Source of the DNA: Pantoea cypripedii
GTDB taxonomy: Bacteria > Pseudomonadota > Gammaproteobacteria > Enterobacterales > Enterobacteriaceae
Direction: 5' to 3'
DNA length: 64,000 nucleotides
Assembly: GCF_002095535.1 (NCBI RefSeq)
Contig: NZ_MLJI01000001.1
Coordinates: forward strand, 1,187,604 to 1,251,603
Shown: piece by piece, positions 37,884 through 48,464 of the stretch
Numbering within the stretch: the first letter of the stretch is position 1
How the letters are laid out: each line of letters opens with the position of its first letter
Made by a program: the position numbers and the translations under genes
Notes under the pieces: model-generated
What the model was told of the DNA's origin: nothing
The model's input: only the letters and a program-made list of their open reading frames with translations
Databases searched by the model: none

Positions 37884-39311
37884 ATGACCACCCATCTCGT
37901 CTGGCTGCGTAACGATTTACGCATCAATGACAACAGCGCCCTATACGCCGCCTGCCGTGACACTAACGCGCAGGTGATAGCGCTGTTTATCGCGACGCCG
38001 GGCCAGTGGCAACAGCATCATATGGCCCCCAAACAGGCGATGTTTATTTATCAAAACCTGTGTTTGTTGCAGACATCGCTGGCGGAGCGAGGCATCAGGC
38101 TGCATTACCATCAGTGTGACGACTTTGCCGCATCGGTGGATTATCTGGCGGAGTTTTGCCAGCAGCACAAGGTTGATCAGCTGTTTTATAACTACCAATA
38201 CGAAATCAACGAACGCCAGCGTGACGCAGTGGCAGAAAAACGTCTCGACGATCAGGGGGTGATTTGTCAGGGTTTTGATGACAGCCTGCTGTTGCCGCCA
38301 GGCAGCGTGCAGACCGGCAACAACACCATGTTCAAAGTGTTTACCCCGTTCAGCAAAGCTTTTGTGCGTCGCCTGCATCAGGGGTTGCCCGAGTGCCATA
38401 TCGCCCCCCGCGCCCGTGAAGGCGCACCAGTCAACGCCGGAAAAAAAATCCCTGCGTTCGATTATCCGATGGATGCGATCGATGAAACGTTATTCCCGCC
38501 GGGTGAGGACGCTGCCCTCAAGCAGTTGCGTCATTTTGCGCAGCAGTCAGTGGTGGACTATGCAACCGAGCGTGATAAACCGGCGGTAGATGGCACCAGC
38601 AGGTTGTCGGTGTATCTGGCGACAGGCGTGTTGTCGCCGCGTCAGTGCCTGCATCGCATCCTGAAACAGCACCCGGATGCTCTTGATGGCGGGAAAGCCT
38701 TCGTCTGGCTGAATGAATTAATCTGGCGTGAATTTTACCGCCATCTGATGGTGGCGTTTCCGGCGTTGTGTAAGCATCAGCCGTTTGTTGGCTGGACGCG
38801 AAACGTACGCTGGCAGGAGAATCAGGCCCATTTTTCCGCCTGGCAGCAGGGTAACACCGGCTACCCGATTGTCGATGCCGCCATGCGTCAGCTCAATGCG
38901 CTGGGCTGGATGCATAACCGGTTACGCATGATCGTTGCCAGCTTCCTGGTAAAGGATCTGTTGATCGACTGGCATGAAGGTGAACGTTACTTTATGCAGC
39001 AGTTGATTGATGGCGATCTGGCCGCCAATAACGGTGGCTGGCAGTGGGCGGCGTCTACCGGCACCGATGCGGCACCTTATTTCCGCATTTTTAATCCCAC
39101 TACCCAGGGTGAGCGTTTCGATAAGCAGGGAGAATTTATTCGTCAGTGGCTCCCCGAGCTGGCAAGTGTGCCTGACGCGCATATCCATCAGCCACACCTC
39201 TGGGCGCAGAAAAATAACAAGACACTCGATTATCCCGAGCCGATCGTGGAACATAAGGACGCACGTAAAAAGACACTGGACGCCTTCGAGCGCGCGCGCA
39301 GCGCGGCCTGA
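37884..39311 (+). CDS. phrB: deoxyribodipyrimidine photo-lyase PhrB
   Basis: PhrB repairs cyclobutane pyrimidine dimers with blue light, FAD and a folate antenna. The 475-residue protein starts MTTHLVWLRNDLRINDN, has the FAD-binding segment with LNELIWREFYRHL and WMHNRLRMIVASF, and the Trp-rich end of the chain GGWQWAASTGTDAAPYFRIF. Likely one transcript with ybgA. Confidence 0.96.
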   Translation: MTTHLVWLRNDLRINDNSALYAACRDTNAQVIALFIATPGQWQQHHMAPKQAMFIYQNLCLLQTSLAERGIRLHYHQCDDFAASVDYLAEFCQQHKVDQLFYNYQYEINERQRDAVAEKRLDDQGVICQGFDDSLLLPPGSVQTGNNTMFKVFTPFSKAFVRRLHQGLPECHIAPRAREGAPVNAGKKIPAFDYPMDAIDETLFPPGEDAALKQLRHFAQQSVVDYATERDKPAVDGTSRLSVYLATGVLSPRQCLHRILKQHPDALDGGKAFVWLNELIWREFYRHLMVAFPALCKHQPFVGWTRNVRWQENQAHFSAWQQGNTGYPIVDAAMRQLNALGWMHNRLRMIVASFLVKDLLIDWHEGERYFMQQLIDGDLAANNGGWQWAASTGTDAAPYFRIFNPTTQGERFDKQGEFIRQWLPELASVPDAHIHQPHLWAQKNNKTLDYPEPIVEHKDARKKTLDAFERARSAA

Positions 39312-39328
39312 TGGGTCAGGGAGCCATT

Positions 39329-40072
39329 ATGAATCATGTCGAATTAGAACACATCGTTAACCAGCAGCTGAACACCAGCGCCTTCAGCGACTACGCGCCA
39401 AACGGGTTGCAGGTGGAAGGGCGGCCGGAAGTGAAAACCATTATTACCGGTGTCACCGCCTGTCAGGCCTTGCTGGACGAAGCGGTACAACGTAATGCCG
39501 ATGCAGTGTTGGTGCATCACGGTTACTTCTGGAAAAGCGAAGCCCCGGTGATTAAAGGGATGAAGCGCCAGCGCCTGCGCACGTTACTGGCCAATGATAT
39601 CAATCTTTATGGCTGGCATCTGCCGCTTGATGCGCACCCCCATCTCGGCAACAACGCGCAGCTGGCGCGGCTGTTCGGTATTGAAGTGAAGGGTGAAATC
39701 ATGCCGCTGGTGCCCTGGGGAGAGCTGGCAGAACCGCTGAGCGGTGAGGCATTGGCGCAGCGCATCACTCAGGCGCTGGGGCGCACGCCGCTGCACTGCG
39801 GTGATAATGCGCCAGAGAAAATCAAACGCATCGCCTGGTGTAGCGGTGGCGGCCAGGGTTTTATAGACAGTGCGGCGGCTTTTGGCGTTGATGCCTTTAT
39901 CACTGGCGAAGTGTCGGAGCAAACCATTCACAGCGCGCGTGAGCAGGGATTGCACTTCTTTGCCGCCGGTCATCACGCCACCGAACGTGGCGGTATCAAG
40001 GCGCTGGGTGAGTGGCTGGCGCAAAGCTATGGCCTCGACGTGACCTTTATCGATATCGATAATCCTGCCTGA
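39329..40072 (+). CDS. ybgI: YbgI, Nif3-family metal-binding hydrolase-like protein
   Basis: A NIF3-like dinuclear metal protein, in E. coli reported as a GTP cyclohydrolase 1 type 2 homolog with unclear role. Metal ligands appear in VHHGYFWK near residue 63 and in the late segment AGHHATERGGIK. The ATG at 39329 follows CAGGGAG and gives 247 residues, as in E. coli; the frame opens a little further up inside the phrB end. In E. coli the peptide transporter gene dtpD stands between phrB and ybgI; it is absent here. Confidence 0.93.
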   Translation: MNHVELEHIVNQQLNTSAFSDYAPNGLQVEGRPEVKTIITGVTACQALLDEAVQRNADAVLVHHGYFWKSEAPVIKGMKRQRLRTLLANDINLYGWHLPLDAHPHLGNNAQLARLFGIEVKGEIMPLVPWGELAEPLSGEALAQRITQALGRTPLHCGDNAPEKIKRIAWCSGGGQGFIDSAAAFGVDAFITGEVSEQTIHSAREQGLHFFAAGHHATERGGIKALGEWLAQSYGLDVTFIDIDNPA

Positions 40073-40118
40073 TTTTTCATCTGTTACGCCCTTAGCTGCC
40101 GCTGAGGGCGCAAATCGG

Positions 40119-40147
40119 TTGACACATCTCTGACACTTTCGCATAAC
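40119..40147 (+). promoter_or_regulatory. promoter of the pxp cluster
   Basis: -35 TTGACA (40119-40124, perfect), 17-base spacer, -10 CATAAC (40142-40147). It lies about 70 bases before the pxpB start. Confidence 0.7.
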
Positions 40148-40214
40148 TGATGGCCTTTAAATCATGAGCATCATGGGCTGGCTGCCCGTGAGAAAGTGAA
40201 TCAGGAGGTGGGTT

Positions 40215-40871
40215 TTGCAACGAGCACGTTGTTATCTGCTGGGTGAACGCGCGGTGGTACTGGAGCTGGAACCCCCGGTTTCCTTAGCCAGCCAGCAACG
40301 CATCTGGGGATTGTGCCAGCGGTTACAGGGTAATGACACGGTGTCGGAAGTGATCCCTGGCATGAATAATCTGACGCTGCTGCTGCGCGATCCGCAACGC
40401 AATGCACTGGATGCGATCGAGAATCTGCAACGCTGGTGGGAAGAGAGTGAAGCGCAACTGCCGGAATCGCGTCTGGTGGAGATCCCGGTAATTTATGGTG
40501 GCGACGTGGGGCCGGATCTCCAGGTGGTCGCCGATCATGCCGGTATGACGCCGCGTCAGGTGGTTGAGCTGCACAGCAGCAGCGCATACGTGGTTTATTT
40601 TATTGGCTTTCAGCCAGGATTCCCCTATCTCGGCGGTCTCGATAGCCGCTTACACACGCCGCGTCGGGCGGAGCCTCGTGTCATCGTGCCTGCGGGGTCG
40701 GTGGGTATCGGCGGCAGTCAAACCGGCGTTTATCCACTGGCAACCCCCGGTGGCTGGCAGTTGCTGGGACAAACGTCCATCAGCCTGTTCGATCCTCAGC
40801 TGCAACCCCCCACGCTGCTACGCCCCGGTGATAGCGTGCGCTTCGTGCCGCAAAAGGAGGGCGTATGTTAA
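40215..40871 (+). CDS. pxpB: 5-oxoprolinase subunit PxpB
   Basis: PxpB (YbgJ, KipI-like) works with PxpA and PxpC to open 5-oxoproline (pyroglutamate) to glutamate with ATP. The 218-residue protein equals E. coli in length; conserved parts include [25 protein letters not shown] and the CT-C-D motif [20 protein letters not shown]. The start is a TTG after GGAGG, fixed by alignment to [11 protein letters not shown]. It overlaps pxpC by seven bases. Confidence 0.95.
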   Translation: MQRARCYLLGERAVVLELEPPVSLASQQRIWGLCQRLQGNDTVSEVIPGMNNLTLLLRDPQRNALDAIENLQRWWEESEAQLPESRLVEIPVIYGGDVGPDLQVVADHAGMTPRQVVELHSSSAYVVYFIGFQPGFPYLGGLDSRLHTPRRAEPRVIVPAGSVGIGGSQTGVYPLATPGGWQLLGQTSISLFDPQLQPPTLLRPGDSVRFVPQKEGVC

Positions 40872-41797
40872 AAATTCTGCGCGCCGGATTGATGACCTCA
40901 TTGCAGGACCAGGGCCGCAACGGCTGGCGACAGTTTGGCGTTAGCGTCAGTGGTGCCCTGGATCAACCGGCGATGCGCACCGCCAACATGCTGGTGGGTA
41001 ACGATGAAAACAGCGCGGTGCTGGAGATTGTGCTGGGGCAGTTTAAAGCGCAGTTTCAGCGTGATGGCTGGTTTGCCCTGACGGGCGCGGGCTGCAACGC
41101 GGAACTGGATGGCAAAGCGGTCTGGACCGGCTGGCGTCTGCCGGTGAAAAAAGGGCAGGTGCTCAGCCTGTCGATGCCGGTTCATGGCATGCGCAGCTAT
41201 CTGGCGGTTAACGGTGGCTTTGCTGTGCCGGAGATGCTGGGTTCCGCCAGTACCGATCTGAAAGCCGGGTTTGGCGGTTTTGCCGGACGCAGGTTACAGG
41301 ACGGCGATCAGCTGCCGCTGGGTAAGGCCACGCGCAGCTTCAACCGTAGGGCCGGGGTGCGCCAGTTGCTGTGGGGTAATCGCCTGCGTGCCTTGCCTGG
41401 CCCTGAATACAATGAATTCACTCGTGAAGCGCAGGAAGGATTCTGGCGCAGTGCGTGGAAGCTCAGCCCGCAAAGTAACCGTATGGGTTACCGTTTGCAG
41501 GGGCGCACATTACATCGTAAAGCCACGCGAGATTTGCTGTCGCACGGACTGGTGCCGGGTGTGGTGCAGGTGCCGCCTAATGGGCAACCCATCGTCTTGA
41601 TGGCCGATGCGCAGACGACCGGAGGCTATCCGCGTATTGCCTGCATTATCGAAGCCGATCTCTACCATCTGGCGCAAATTCGTCTCGGCGAACCGATCCA
41701 TTTTGTCCACTGTACGCTGGAAGAAGCCATGCAGGCGAAGCAGCAGCAACAACGTGTATTCGATCAAATGACCTGGGGACTCTCACATGAAGATTGA
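40865..41797 (+). CDS. pxpC: 5-oxoprolinase subunit PxpC
   Basis: PxpC (YbgK, KipA-like) is the second carboxylase-related subunit of ATP-dependent 5-oxoprolinase. The 310-residue protein has [30 protein letters not shown] and [14 protein letters not shown], all typical of the family. It overlaps pxpB by 7 and pxpA by 11 bases, which points to stoichiometric translation of the complex. Confidence 0.95.
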   Translation: MLKILRAGLMTSLQDQGRNGWRQFGVSVSGALDQPAMRTANMLVGNDENSAVLEIVLGQFKAQFQRDGWFALTGAGCNAELDGKAVWTGWRLPVKKGQVLSLSMPVHGMRSYLAVNGGFAVPEMLGSASTDLKAGFGGFAGRRLQDGDQLPLGKATRSFNRRAGVRQLLWGNRLRALPGPEYNEFTREAQEGFWRSAWKLSPQSNRMGYRLQGRTLHRKATRDLLSHGLVPGVVQVPPNGQPIVLMADAQTTGGYPRIACIIEADLYHLAQIRLGEPIHFVHCTLEEAMQAKQQQQRVFDQMTWGLSHED

Positions 41798-42524
41798 TCT
41801 TAATGCCGACCTCGGTGAAGGCAGCGGCAGCGATCAGGAACTGCTGCAACTGGTCAGCTCCGCCAACATCGCCTGTGGTTTCCATGCGGGTGATGCCGTC
41901 ACCATGCTGCAATCGGTACGCTGGGCGAAAGCGGCAGGTGTTGCTATTGGCGCGCATCCCAGCTTTCCTGACCGGGAAAACTTTGGCCGCACTGCCATGC
42001 AATTGCCCGCGGAGACGGTCTATGCCCAGATGATTTATCAGGTTGGCGCATTGAAAAGCCTGGCGGAGAGCGAAGGCGAGCGGCTGGTTCACGTCAAGCC
42101 GCATGGCATGCTGTATAACCAGGCGGCGGCCGATCCGCTGCTGGCGGATACCATTGCGCGGGCGGTAAAAGCGGTGGATGCGCGACTGATTCTGGTGGGG
42201 CTGGCGGGCAGCGAGTCGATTCGTGCGGCGGCACATTATGGCCTGCAAACCCGTGAAGAAGTGTTTGCCGACCGGGGCTATCAGGCCAGCGGGGCGCTGG
42301 TGCCTCGCAGCCAGCCGGGAGCACTGATCGAGGACAGCGCTCAGGCGATCGCCCAGACGCTCACCATGGTGCAACAACGTAAAGTACAAAGCATCAGTGG
42401 CGACTGGGTAGCGGTGAACGCGCAAACCGTTTGCCTGCATGGTGACGGTGCGCATGCGCTGCAATTTGCCCACGCGTTGCGCGCGGCGTTTGCCACCCAG
42501 CAAATCACCGTGACCAGTGCATAA
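41787..42524 (+). CDS. pxpA: 5-oxoprolinase subunit PxpA
   Basis: PxpA (YbgL, LamB/YcsF family) is thought to do the first step on 5-oxoproline. The 245-residue protein begins [12 protein letters not shown] and contains [10 protein letters not shown] and [10 protein letters not shown], motifs with the conserved Asp and His residues of the family. Last of the three enzyme genes; a hairpin follows. Confidence 0.96.
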   Translation: MKIDLNADLGEGSGSDQELLQLVSSANIACGFHAGDAVTMLQSVRWAKAAGVAIGAHPSFPDRENFGRTAMQLPAETVYAQMIYQVGALKSLAESEGERLVHVKPHGMLYNQAAADPLLADTIARAVKAVDARLILVGLAGSESIRAAAHYGLQTREEVFADRGYQASGALVPRSQPGALIEDSAQAIAQTLTMVQQRKVQSISGDWVAVNAQTVCLHGDGAHALQFAHALRAAFATQQITVTSA

Positions 42525-42537
42525 GTTTTGACTGATT

Positions 42538-42566
42538 GCCCGGCTTTGTGCCGGGCTTTTTATTTT
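42538..42566 (+). terminator. terminator or attenuator between pxpA and the membrane pair
   Basis: Seven-base stem GCCCGGC / GCCGGGC with a five-base loop, followed by TTTTTATTTT. The next gene starts only about 20 bases later, so this probably lowers rather than stops expression of the transporter pair and pcp. Confidence 0.75.
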
Positions 42567-42584
42567 CTGACAAGGGGGGAAAAT

Positions 42585-43313
42585 ATGGAAAGCGTGGTGA
42601 ATCTCTGGCCGCTGCTCGGTATTGCGACCATCGTGCTCGGCTTTGTGCTGCGGTTCAATCCGGTGCTGGTGGTGATTGTTGCCGGTTTTGTTACCGGGCT
42701 AGCGGCGCATATGCCGCTGGCGGACATCTTAGACAAGCTGGGATCCGGGTTCCTCAATACCCGTAACCTGCCACTGATTCTGCTGTTGCCGCTGGCCGTT
42801 ATCGGTCTGCTGGAGCGGCACGGTCTGAAAGAGCGGGCGCAAACCTGGATCGCTCAGATCAAAACGGCCACCGCAGGACGTTTGCTGATCGTCTACCTGT
42901 TTGTCCGTGAAATCACGGCCGCGCTGGGACTGACCAGCCTCGGTGGTCATCCACAAATGGTCCGTCCGTTGCTGGCACCGATGGCAGAAGGGGCGACAGA
43001 AAATCGTTATGGTGAAGTTTCGCCGGAGGTGCGCCATCGTCTGCGTGCCATGTCGGCAGCCACTGACAACGTCGGTTTATTCTTTGGCGAGGATATCTTC
43101 GTCGCCTTTGGTGCCATCATCTTTATGCACAACTTTATGCAGCAGTCGGCGGGCATCCAGACCGAACCGCTGCATATCGCGGTATGGGGCATTCCGACCG
43201 CGATTTGCGCCTTCCTGATTCACTCTGCCCGCCTGATCCGTCTCGATCGCCAGCTGGCGCGTGAACTGGGCACACTGAATCATCAGGCGTTGCAGGCGAA
43301 AGGAGAGCAATGA
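42585..43313 (+). CDS. DUF969 membrane protein, putative pyroglutamate transporter part
   Basis: A 242-residue membrane protein with about six hydrophobic segments (starting LWPLLGIATIVLGFVL). Family DUF969 genes are nearly always beside a DUF979 gene and often next to pxp genes, hence the proposal that the pair moves 5-oxoproline; this is inference from context. The ATG at 42585 follows AAGGGGGGA; the frame is open from 42528. It overlaps the next gene by four bases. Confidence 0.85.
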   Translation: MESVVNLWPLLGIATIVLGFVLRFNPVLVVIVAGFVTGLAAHMPLADILDKLGSGFLNTRNLPLILLLPLAVIGLLERHGLKERAQTWIAQIKTATAGRLLIVYLFVREITAALGLTSLGGHPQMVRPLLAPMAEGATENRYGEVSPEVRHRLRAMSAATDNVGLFFGEDIFVAFGAIIFMHNFMQQSAGIQTEPLHIAVWGIPTAICAFLIHSARLIRLDRQLARELGTLNHQALQAKGEQ

Positions 43314-44329
43314 TGTTCCAGCAACAATATCTGATGTGGCTGGCAGGCATTATTCTGCTGGTTGTTGCCGTCTTCTCGTGGCGGGATCGCACTAATCCGC
43401 GTCGTCTCACCACCGGGCTGTTCTGGGCGCTGTATGGTCTGATTTTCCTGATTGGTGACGGCGCTTATCAACTGATGGGGCAGCTGGCAGGGAACGCTGA
43501 ACAGGGCCAGCGCTGGCTGCATATCGGCGTGGGTATCGCCGTGGTGCTGATGGCGCTGATCGCCGGATTTGGCGGGGTGCGCCTCGGCAGTTATCACCAG
43601 CGCAGCGACGCAGAAAAACAGGCCAGTGCCAAACGTCTCGGTAACAAGCTGTTCCTGCCCGCACTGGCAATTCCGGTGGTGACCGTGATTGGCGTGCTGG
43701 CGTTCAACAATCTTCCTGGTCTGCAACAAGCGGTGTTTGGTGCCGGTAATCATTCAACGCTGATTACCCTGTTCTCGATGATGCTGGGCTGCCTGATTGG
43801 CTGGTTAGTGGCATTGAAAATGACCCATGAAAAACCGGCGCAGTCGATGCAGGAGACGCGTCGCTTACTGGATGCAGTGGGCTGGGCCTTTATCCTGCCA
43901 CAGATCCTCGCCACCCTCGGCCTGTTGTTTACCAGCGCCGGTGTGGGTAACGCGATATCGCATCTGACCGAAACCTATCTGGCGGTGGATAACCGTTTTG
44001 TCGCGGTGGCGGTGTATGCCATCGGCATGGCGCTGCTGACCATGGTGATGGGCAACGCCTTTGCCGCGTTTCCGATTGTCACCGCCGGGATCGGTATCCC
44101 AATTCTGGTGTTGCAACATCACGGTAATCCGGCGGTGATGGCGGCGATTGGCATGTTCTCTGGTTATTGCGGCACGCTGATGACGCCGATGGCGGCCAAC
44201 TTTAACCTCGTCCCGGCACGTCTGCTGGAGCTGCCGGACCGCAATGCGGTGATCAAGGCTCAGGTGCCGACCGGTGTGCTACTGTTGGTGGTCAATATTT
44301 TCCTGCTGTGGTTCATGATGTTTTTGTGA
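43310..44329 (+). CDS. DUF979 membrane protein, partner of DUF969
   Basis: A 339-residue protein with about ten hydrophobic segments (starting [18 protein letters not shown]) and a charged loop [16 protein letters not shown] near residue 100. The start overlaps the DUF969 stop (ATGA), so the two are made together. It lies seven bases before pcp. Together with DUF969 it is likely a two-part permease; the substrate is not known. Confidence 0.85.
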   Translation: MMFQQQYLMWLAGIILLVVAVFSWRDRTNPRRLTTGLFWALYGLIFLIGDGAYQLMGQLAGNAEQGQRWLHIGVGIAVVLMALIAGFGGVRLGSYHQRSDAEKQASAKRLGNKLFLPALAIPVVTVIGVLAFNNLPGLQQAVFGAGNHSTLITLFSMMLGCLIGWLVALKMTHEKPAQSMQETRRLLDAVGWAFILPQILATLGLLFTSAGVGNAISHLTETYLAVDNRFVAVAVYAIGMALLTMVMGNAFAAFPIVTAGIGIPILVLQHHGNPAVMAAIGMFSGYCGTLMTPMAANFNLVPARLLELPDRNAVIKAQVPTGVLLLVVNIFLLWFMMFL

Positions 44330-44336
44330 GGATGCA

Positions 44337-44984
44337 ATGAAAACGGTATTAATGACCGCGTTTGAGCCTTTTGAAGGCGAAAGCATCAATCCCTCATGGG
44401 AAGCGGTAAGTTCCTTCGAGGGTAGGGTGATCAATGGCGCACGCGTGGTGGTGCGCCAGTTGCCGGTGGTGTTCAGCCGCTGTGGTGTTGTGCTGGCCGA
44501 GGCGCTGGATGAACTGCAGCCGGACCGCATTCTGTGCATCGGCCAGGCAGGTGGACGCAGCGATATCACCGTGGAACGGGTGGCGATCAATGTGGATGAT
44601 GCGCGCATTCCCGATAACGACGGGCAGCAACCGATTGATCAGCCGATTGTTGCCGAAGGGCCGGTCGCGTACTTCTCCCGCCTGCCAATCAAAGCCATTG
44701 TGGCTGCGGTACGCGAGGCGGGCATCCCGGCTTCGGTATCGCAGACCGCAGGCACCTTCACCTGTAATCATGTGATGTACCGCCTGTTGCACTGGCTGGA
44801 AACCAACCAGAGCCAGGCACGCGGCGGTTTTATCCATATTCCTTATTTGCCTGAGCAGGCGGTAAGCCATCCCGGTGCACCGAGTATGTCGTCTGCCAGC
44901 GTGATTCAGGCGCTGGAGATTGCGTTGCAGGTGACACTCAGCGTTGATCAGGATCTGCGCATCGCCGGTGGCGCGACGCATTAA
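44337..44984 (+). CDS. pcp: pyrrolidone-carboxylate peptidase
   Basis: Pcp cuts N-terminal pyroglutamate from peptides. The 215-residue peptidase C15 member has the Glu of [11 protein letters not shown], the Cys of [11 protein letters not shown] and the His of [11 protein letters not shown], the full triad. Its place directly after pxpBCA and the membrane pair is meaningful: it frees the substrate that PxpABC then opens to glutamate. Confidence 0.95.
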   Translation: MKTVLMTAFEPFEGESINPSWEAVSSFEGRVINGARVVVRQLPVVFSRCGVVLAEALDELQPDRILCIGQAGGRSDITVERVAINVDDARIPDNDGQQPIDQPIVAEGPVAYFSRLPIKAIVAAVREAGIPASVSQTAGTFTCNHVMYRLLHWLETNQSQARGGFIHIPYLPEQAVSHPGAPSMSSASVIQALEIALQVTLSVDQDLRIAGGATH

Positions 44985-44996
44985 ACAGGAGAGGTC

Positions 44997-45785
44997 ATGC
45001 CTGAAGGACCGGAGATCCGCCGAGCGGCGGATCAACTGGCAGCGGCGATGACGGGCAAACCGCTCACCGATGTGTGGTTTGCCTTTCCGCAGTTGAAAAC
45101 CTACGAACCCGCCTTGCTGGGGGAGACCGTCACCACCATTGAAACGCGTGGTAAGGCGCTACTCACCCATTTTTCAAATGGTCTGACGCTGTATAGCCAT
45201 AACCAGTTGTACGGCGTCTGGCGTGTGGTGCCCACCGGTACCGAACCGCAAACCACACGGCAGTTACGGGTGCGGCTGGCGAATGCCGACCAGACCATCT
45301 TGCTCTACAGCGCCTCGGATATTGAGCTGCTCAATGCCGAAACACTGGCAGTGCATCCTTTCCTGCAACGCGTTGGGCCAGATGTACTGGATGCCAGCCT
45401 GACTGTCGATGAAGTACAACAGCGGCTGCTGTCACCACGTTTTCGGCGGCGGCAATTCAGCGGTCTGCTGCTCGACCAGGCCTTTCTCGCCGGGTTGGGA
45501 AATTATCTGCGGGTAGAGATTTTGTGGCACGCCCGGCTGCTGGCGCAGCATCGTGCCGAGGATCTGGATGCCGCACAGCTACGCGCGCTGAGTGAAGCGA
45601 TGCTGGCGGTGCCGCGTCTCTCGTATCAGATGCGTGGCAGCATGAAGAAATATCATGAAGAAGCGTCGTTTCGCTTTGAGGTTTTTCATCGGCAGGGGAA
45701 ACTTTGTCGGCGCTGTGGTGCGGTGATTGAGAAGGGCGTGCTGTCATCACGGCCATTTTACTGGTGTCCGGGATGCCAGAAATAA
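44997..45785 (+). CDS. nei: endonuclease VIII (Nei)
   Basis: Nei is a glycosylase/AP lyase that removes oxidised pyrimidines. The 262-residue protein starts [12 protein letters not shown], giving the N-terminal Pro nucleophile and Glu3, has [10 protein letters not shown] and a C-terminal zinc finger (CRRCG ... CPGCQK). It converges with gltA. Confidence 0.96.
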   Translation: MPEGPEIRRAADQLAAAMTGKPLTDVWFAFPQLKTYEPALLGETVTTIETRGKALLTHFSNGLTLYSHNQLYGVWRVVPTGTEPQTTRQLRVRLANADQTILLYSASDIELLNAETLAVHPFLQRVGPDVLDASLTVDEVQQRLLSPRFRRRQFSGLLLDQAFLAGLGNYLRVEILWHARLLAQHRAEDLDAAQLRALSEAMLAVPRLSYQMRGSMKKYHEEASFRFEVFHRQGKLCRRCGAVIEKGVLSSRPFYWCPGCQK

Positions 45786-45788
45786 CAA

Positions 45789-45806
45789 GGGCGGGATAAC
45801 CCGCCC
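45789..45806. terminator. terminator between nei and gltA
   Basis: Seven-base stem GGGCGGG / CCCGCCC with an ATAA loop. On the plus strand ACTTATTTTTT follows after a few bases. It lies between two convergent genes. Confidence 0.7.
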
Positions 45807-45812
45807 TGACAC

Positions 45813-47096
45813 TTATTTTTTCAGCGCAGAGGTGAAAGGACGCTCGGTATAACCGGTGTACAGCTGACGCGGACGGGCAATCTTCATGCCTTCGTCGTGC
45901 ATCTCTTTCCAGTGGGCAATCCAGCCAACGGTACGCGCCATGGCGAAGATCACCGTGAACATTGAAGATGGAATACCCATCGCTTTCAGAATAATGCCTG
46001 AGTAGAAATCAACGTTCGGGTAGAGTTTGCGCTCGATGAAGTACGGGTCGTTCAGCGCGATATGTTCCAGCTCCATCGCCACTTCCAGCAGGTCATCTTT
46101 CATGCCCAGCTCGTTCAGCACTTCGTGGCAGGTTTCACGCATCACGGTGGCACGCGGGTCATAGTTCTTATACACGCGGTGACCGAAGCCCATCAGACGG
46201 AACGAATCGTTCTTGTCTTTTGCACGGCGGACGAATTCCGGGATATGTTCCACGGTGCTGATCTCTTCCAGCATACGCAGCGTGGCTTCGTTAGCACCAC
46301 CGTGCGCCGGTCCCCACAGGGAGGCGATACCGGCTGCGATACAGGCAAACGGGTTAGCGCCTGATGAACCCGCGGTACGCACAGTAGAAGTAGAGGCGTT
46401 TTGCTCATGGTCGGCGTGCAGAATCAGAATACGGTCCATTGCGCGTTCCAGCACCGGGTTCACTTTGTACTCTTCGCACGGCGTGGCGAACATCATGTGC
46501 AGGAAGTTACCGGCGTAGGAGAGGTCATTGCGCGGATAAACGAACGGCTGACCGATGGAGTATTTGTAGCACATCGCCGCCATGGTCGGCATTTTAGACA
46601 GCAGACGGAACGCAGCGATTTCACGGTGACGTTCAATATTCACGTCCAGCGAGTCATGATAAAACGCCGCCAGCGCACCGGTCACACCACACATCACCGC
46701 CATCGGATGGGAGTCACGACGGAAACCGTGGAACAGGCGGGTGATTTGCTCGTGGATCATGGTGTGGCGGGTAACGGTGGTGCGGAATTCTTCGTACTGA
46801 TCCTGGGTTGGCGCTTCGCCATTGAGCAGGATGTAACACACTTCCAGGTAGTTTGAGTTTGTTGCCAGTTGATCAATCGGGAAACCGCGATGTAACAAAA
46901 TACCTTCATCACCATCTATAAAGGTGATTTTTGATTCGCATGACGCTGTAGACGTGAAACCGGGGTCGAAGGTAAACAGGCCTTTAGATCCGAGAGCGCG
47001 GACATCAACGACATCCTGTCCCAGCGTGCCTTTCATCACATCCAGTTCAACAGGCGTATTGTCTTGTAGGGTTAGCGTCACTTTTTTATCTGTCAT
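45813..47096 (-). CDS. gltA: citrate synthase (type II)
   Basis: GltA condenses acetyl-CoA and oxaloacetate. The 427-residue hexameric type has the N-terminal domain [18 protein letters not shown], and catalytic segments [11 protein letters not shown] (His near 265) and [14 protein letters not shown] (His near 306), with the Asp in [10 protein letters not shown] further on. Divergent from sdhC. Confidence 0.97.
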   Translation of the reverse strand: MTDKKVTLTLQDNTPVELDVMKGTLGQDVVDVRALGSKGLFTFDPGFTSTASCESKITFIDGDEGILLHRGFPIDQLATNSNYLEVCYILLNGEAPTQDQYEEFRTTVTRHTMIHEQITRLFHGFRRDSHPMAVMCGVTGALAAFYHDSLDVNIERHREIAAFRLLSKMPTMAAMCYKYSIGQPFVYPRNDLSYAGNFLHMMFATPCEEYKVNPVLERAMDRILILHADHEQNASTSTVRTAGSSGANPFACIAAGIASLWGPAHGGANEATLRMLEEISTVEHIPEFVRRAKDKNDSFRLMGFGHRVYKNYDPRATVMRETCHEVLNELGMKDDLLEVAMELEHIALNDPYFIERKLYPNVDFYSGIILKAMGIPSSMFTVIFAMARTVGWIAHWKEMHDEGMKIARPRQLYTGYTERPFTSALKK

Positions 47097-47488
47097 TTTT
47101 CGTCTCCATAGCGCCTTGGTAGGTAAGGATCTTAGACACCTAAACCGCCATCATGTTGCATAAAACCACAATCTTCACAGTATCACTCTGCGGTCATGTT
47201 TGTCGTGCAGGGTAGAGTACAGAGCGAACGATGTGTATGGGCCAGTGGCGTCCGGGCATGACATGCTGCAAATCGCGGATGTTAAAGATCCTGTCACGAC
47301 ATAACTTCTTGGTAACCAATAACCTGATGCTTTGTAATGCTCACAGTGGCAATGTTACATAACTTCAGCTTAGGGGAAAGTGTATCCCCATAACTTTTGT
47401 GCATCATAGGGCTTTAATGCGTTTGTTTGTAACCGAATTGTTGAACTTTTGTCAAATCAGATAATTAAAAATGTATGAAATGTGAAAT
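47097..47488. other. gltA upstream region
   Basis: Part of the 637-base gltA-sdhC gap. It must hold the gltA promoter(s). I saw no clear consensus boxes and no gene; the minus-strand frames that cross 47452-47963 run into sdhC and lack ribosome sites. Confidence 0.55.
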
Positions 47489-47506
47489 TCGTGAGGGGGA
47501 TCACTG
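47489..47506. promoter_or_regulatory. CRP site upstream of sdhC
   Basis: Perfect GTGA-N6-TCAC at 47491-47504. It is centred about 80 bases before the predicted sdhC transcription start, close to the place of the CRP site in E. coli sdh. Confidence 0.75.
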
Positions 47507-47542
47507 TTCAGCTTAAATGTGACCAAAGAGATTGTAGGGGAA

Positions 47543-47571
47543 TTGTAATCAGAATGTGATCCTCCTATACT
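47543..47571 (+). promoter_or_regulatory. sdhC promoter
   Basis: -35 TTGTAA (47543-47548), 17-base spacer, -10 TATACT (47566-47571). The transcript would start near 47578, leaving a leader of about 155 bases in which RyhB/Spot 42-type control would be possible. Confidence 0.75.
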
Positions 47572-47733
47572 GCCGCCAGGTCTCCGGAATACCCTGACAC
47601 CAGGAGCCACCCAGCGTTTTCCCCGCGTCATTGAACACTGGATGTTGCTTCTTTGGTGACGGTTGCTGTCTGAACACGTCCTGTGTCTCTGATGTAACCC
47701 AGGACCGGAGGAAGCAAAATAAAAAAGAGCTGT

Positions 47734-48123
47734 GTGGGCAAAACCGTGAAAAAACAAAGACCTGTTAACTTGGATCTCTCGACGATCCGGTTTCCCGTTA
47801 CTGCAATATCGTCCATTCTCCACCGCGTCTCCGGCGTGATCACCTTTGTCGCTCTCGGAATTCTGCTCTGGTTACTGGGTCTCTCGCTCTCTTCTCCCGA
47901 AGGTTTCCTGCAAGCCGCGTCCATTATGGATGGCTTCTTCGCTAAGTTCATCATGTGGGGCATTCTTACCGCGCTGGCATATCATGCCGTGGGCGGCATT
48001 CGCCATATGTTAATGGACTTCGGCTATCTGCCGGAAACACTGGAAATGGGCACCCGTTCCGCTCAGGCGGCTTTTGGTATCACTGTCGTGCTTTCAATTT
48101 TGGCTGGAGTCCTCGTATGGTAA
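47734..48123 (+). CDS. sdhC: succinate dehydrogenase cytochrome b556 subunit SdhC
   Basis: SdhC is one of two membrane anchors of complex II; with SdhD it binds heme b and ubiquinone. The protein has three hydrophobic segments and the heme ligand His84 in [12 protein letters not shown]. With a GTG start at 47734 it is 129 residues, the same as E. coli; a second GTG four codons later is the alternative. It overlaps sdhD by seven bases. Confidence 0.95.
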   Translation: MGKTVKKQRPVNLDLSTIRFPVTAISSILHRVSGVITFVALGILLWLLGLSLSSPEGFLQAASIMDGFFAKFIMWGILTALAYHAVGGIRHMLMDFGYLPETLEMGTRSAQAAFGITVVLSILAGVLVW

Positions 48124-48464
48124 GCAATGCTTCTGCATTAGGACGCAACGGTATTCATGACTGGCTGTTACTGCGTGCTGCTGCAATCTTAATTACGCTC
48201 TACATTCTCTACATTCTCGGTTTTGTAGTGATGACAGGCACGCTGACGTATGACGTCTGGCGCGGCTTCTTCGCTTCCTCCTTCACGAAAGTGTTCACGT
48301 TGCTGACGCTGTTCTCCATTCTGATTCATGGCTGGATCGGGATGTGGCAGGTGCTGACTGACTACGTGAAACCGCTGGCGACCCGTCTGGTGTTGCAGCT
48401 GGTGATTGTGGTCGCGCTGTTGTCCTATGCAATTTATGGAACCGTTGTCGTGTGGGGTGTGTAA
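48117..48464 (+). CDS. sdhD: succinate dehydrogenase membrane anchor SdhD
   Basis: Second membrane anchor, 115 residues as in E. coli, with three hydrophobic segments and the heme ligand His71 in [12 protein letters not shown]. The Tyr/Asp of VLTDYVKP belong to the quinone site. It overlaps sdhC and abuts sdhA without a gap. Confidence 0.96.
   Translation: MVSNASALGRNGIHDWLLLRAAAILITLYILYILGFVVMTGTLTYDVWRGFFASSFTKVFTLLTLFSILIHGWIGMWQVLTDYVKPLATRLVLQLVIVVALLSYAIYGTVVVWGV

Noticed and set aside
47452..47963. Minus-strand frames across the gltA-sdhC gap
   Set aside because: They run over the sdhC promoter and start; no ribosome site and no family resemblance.
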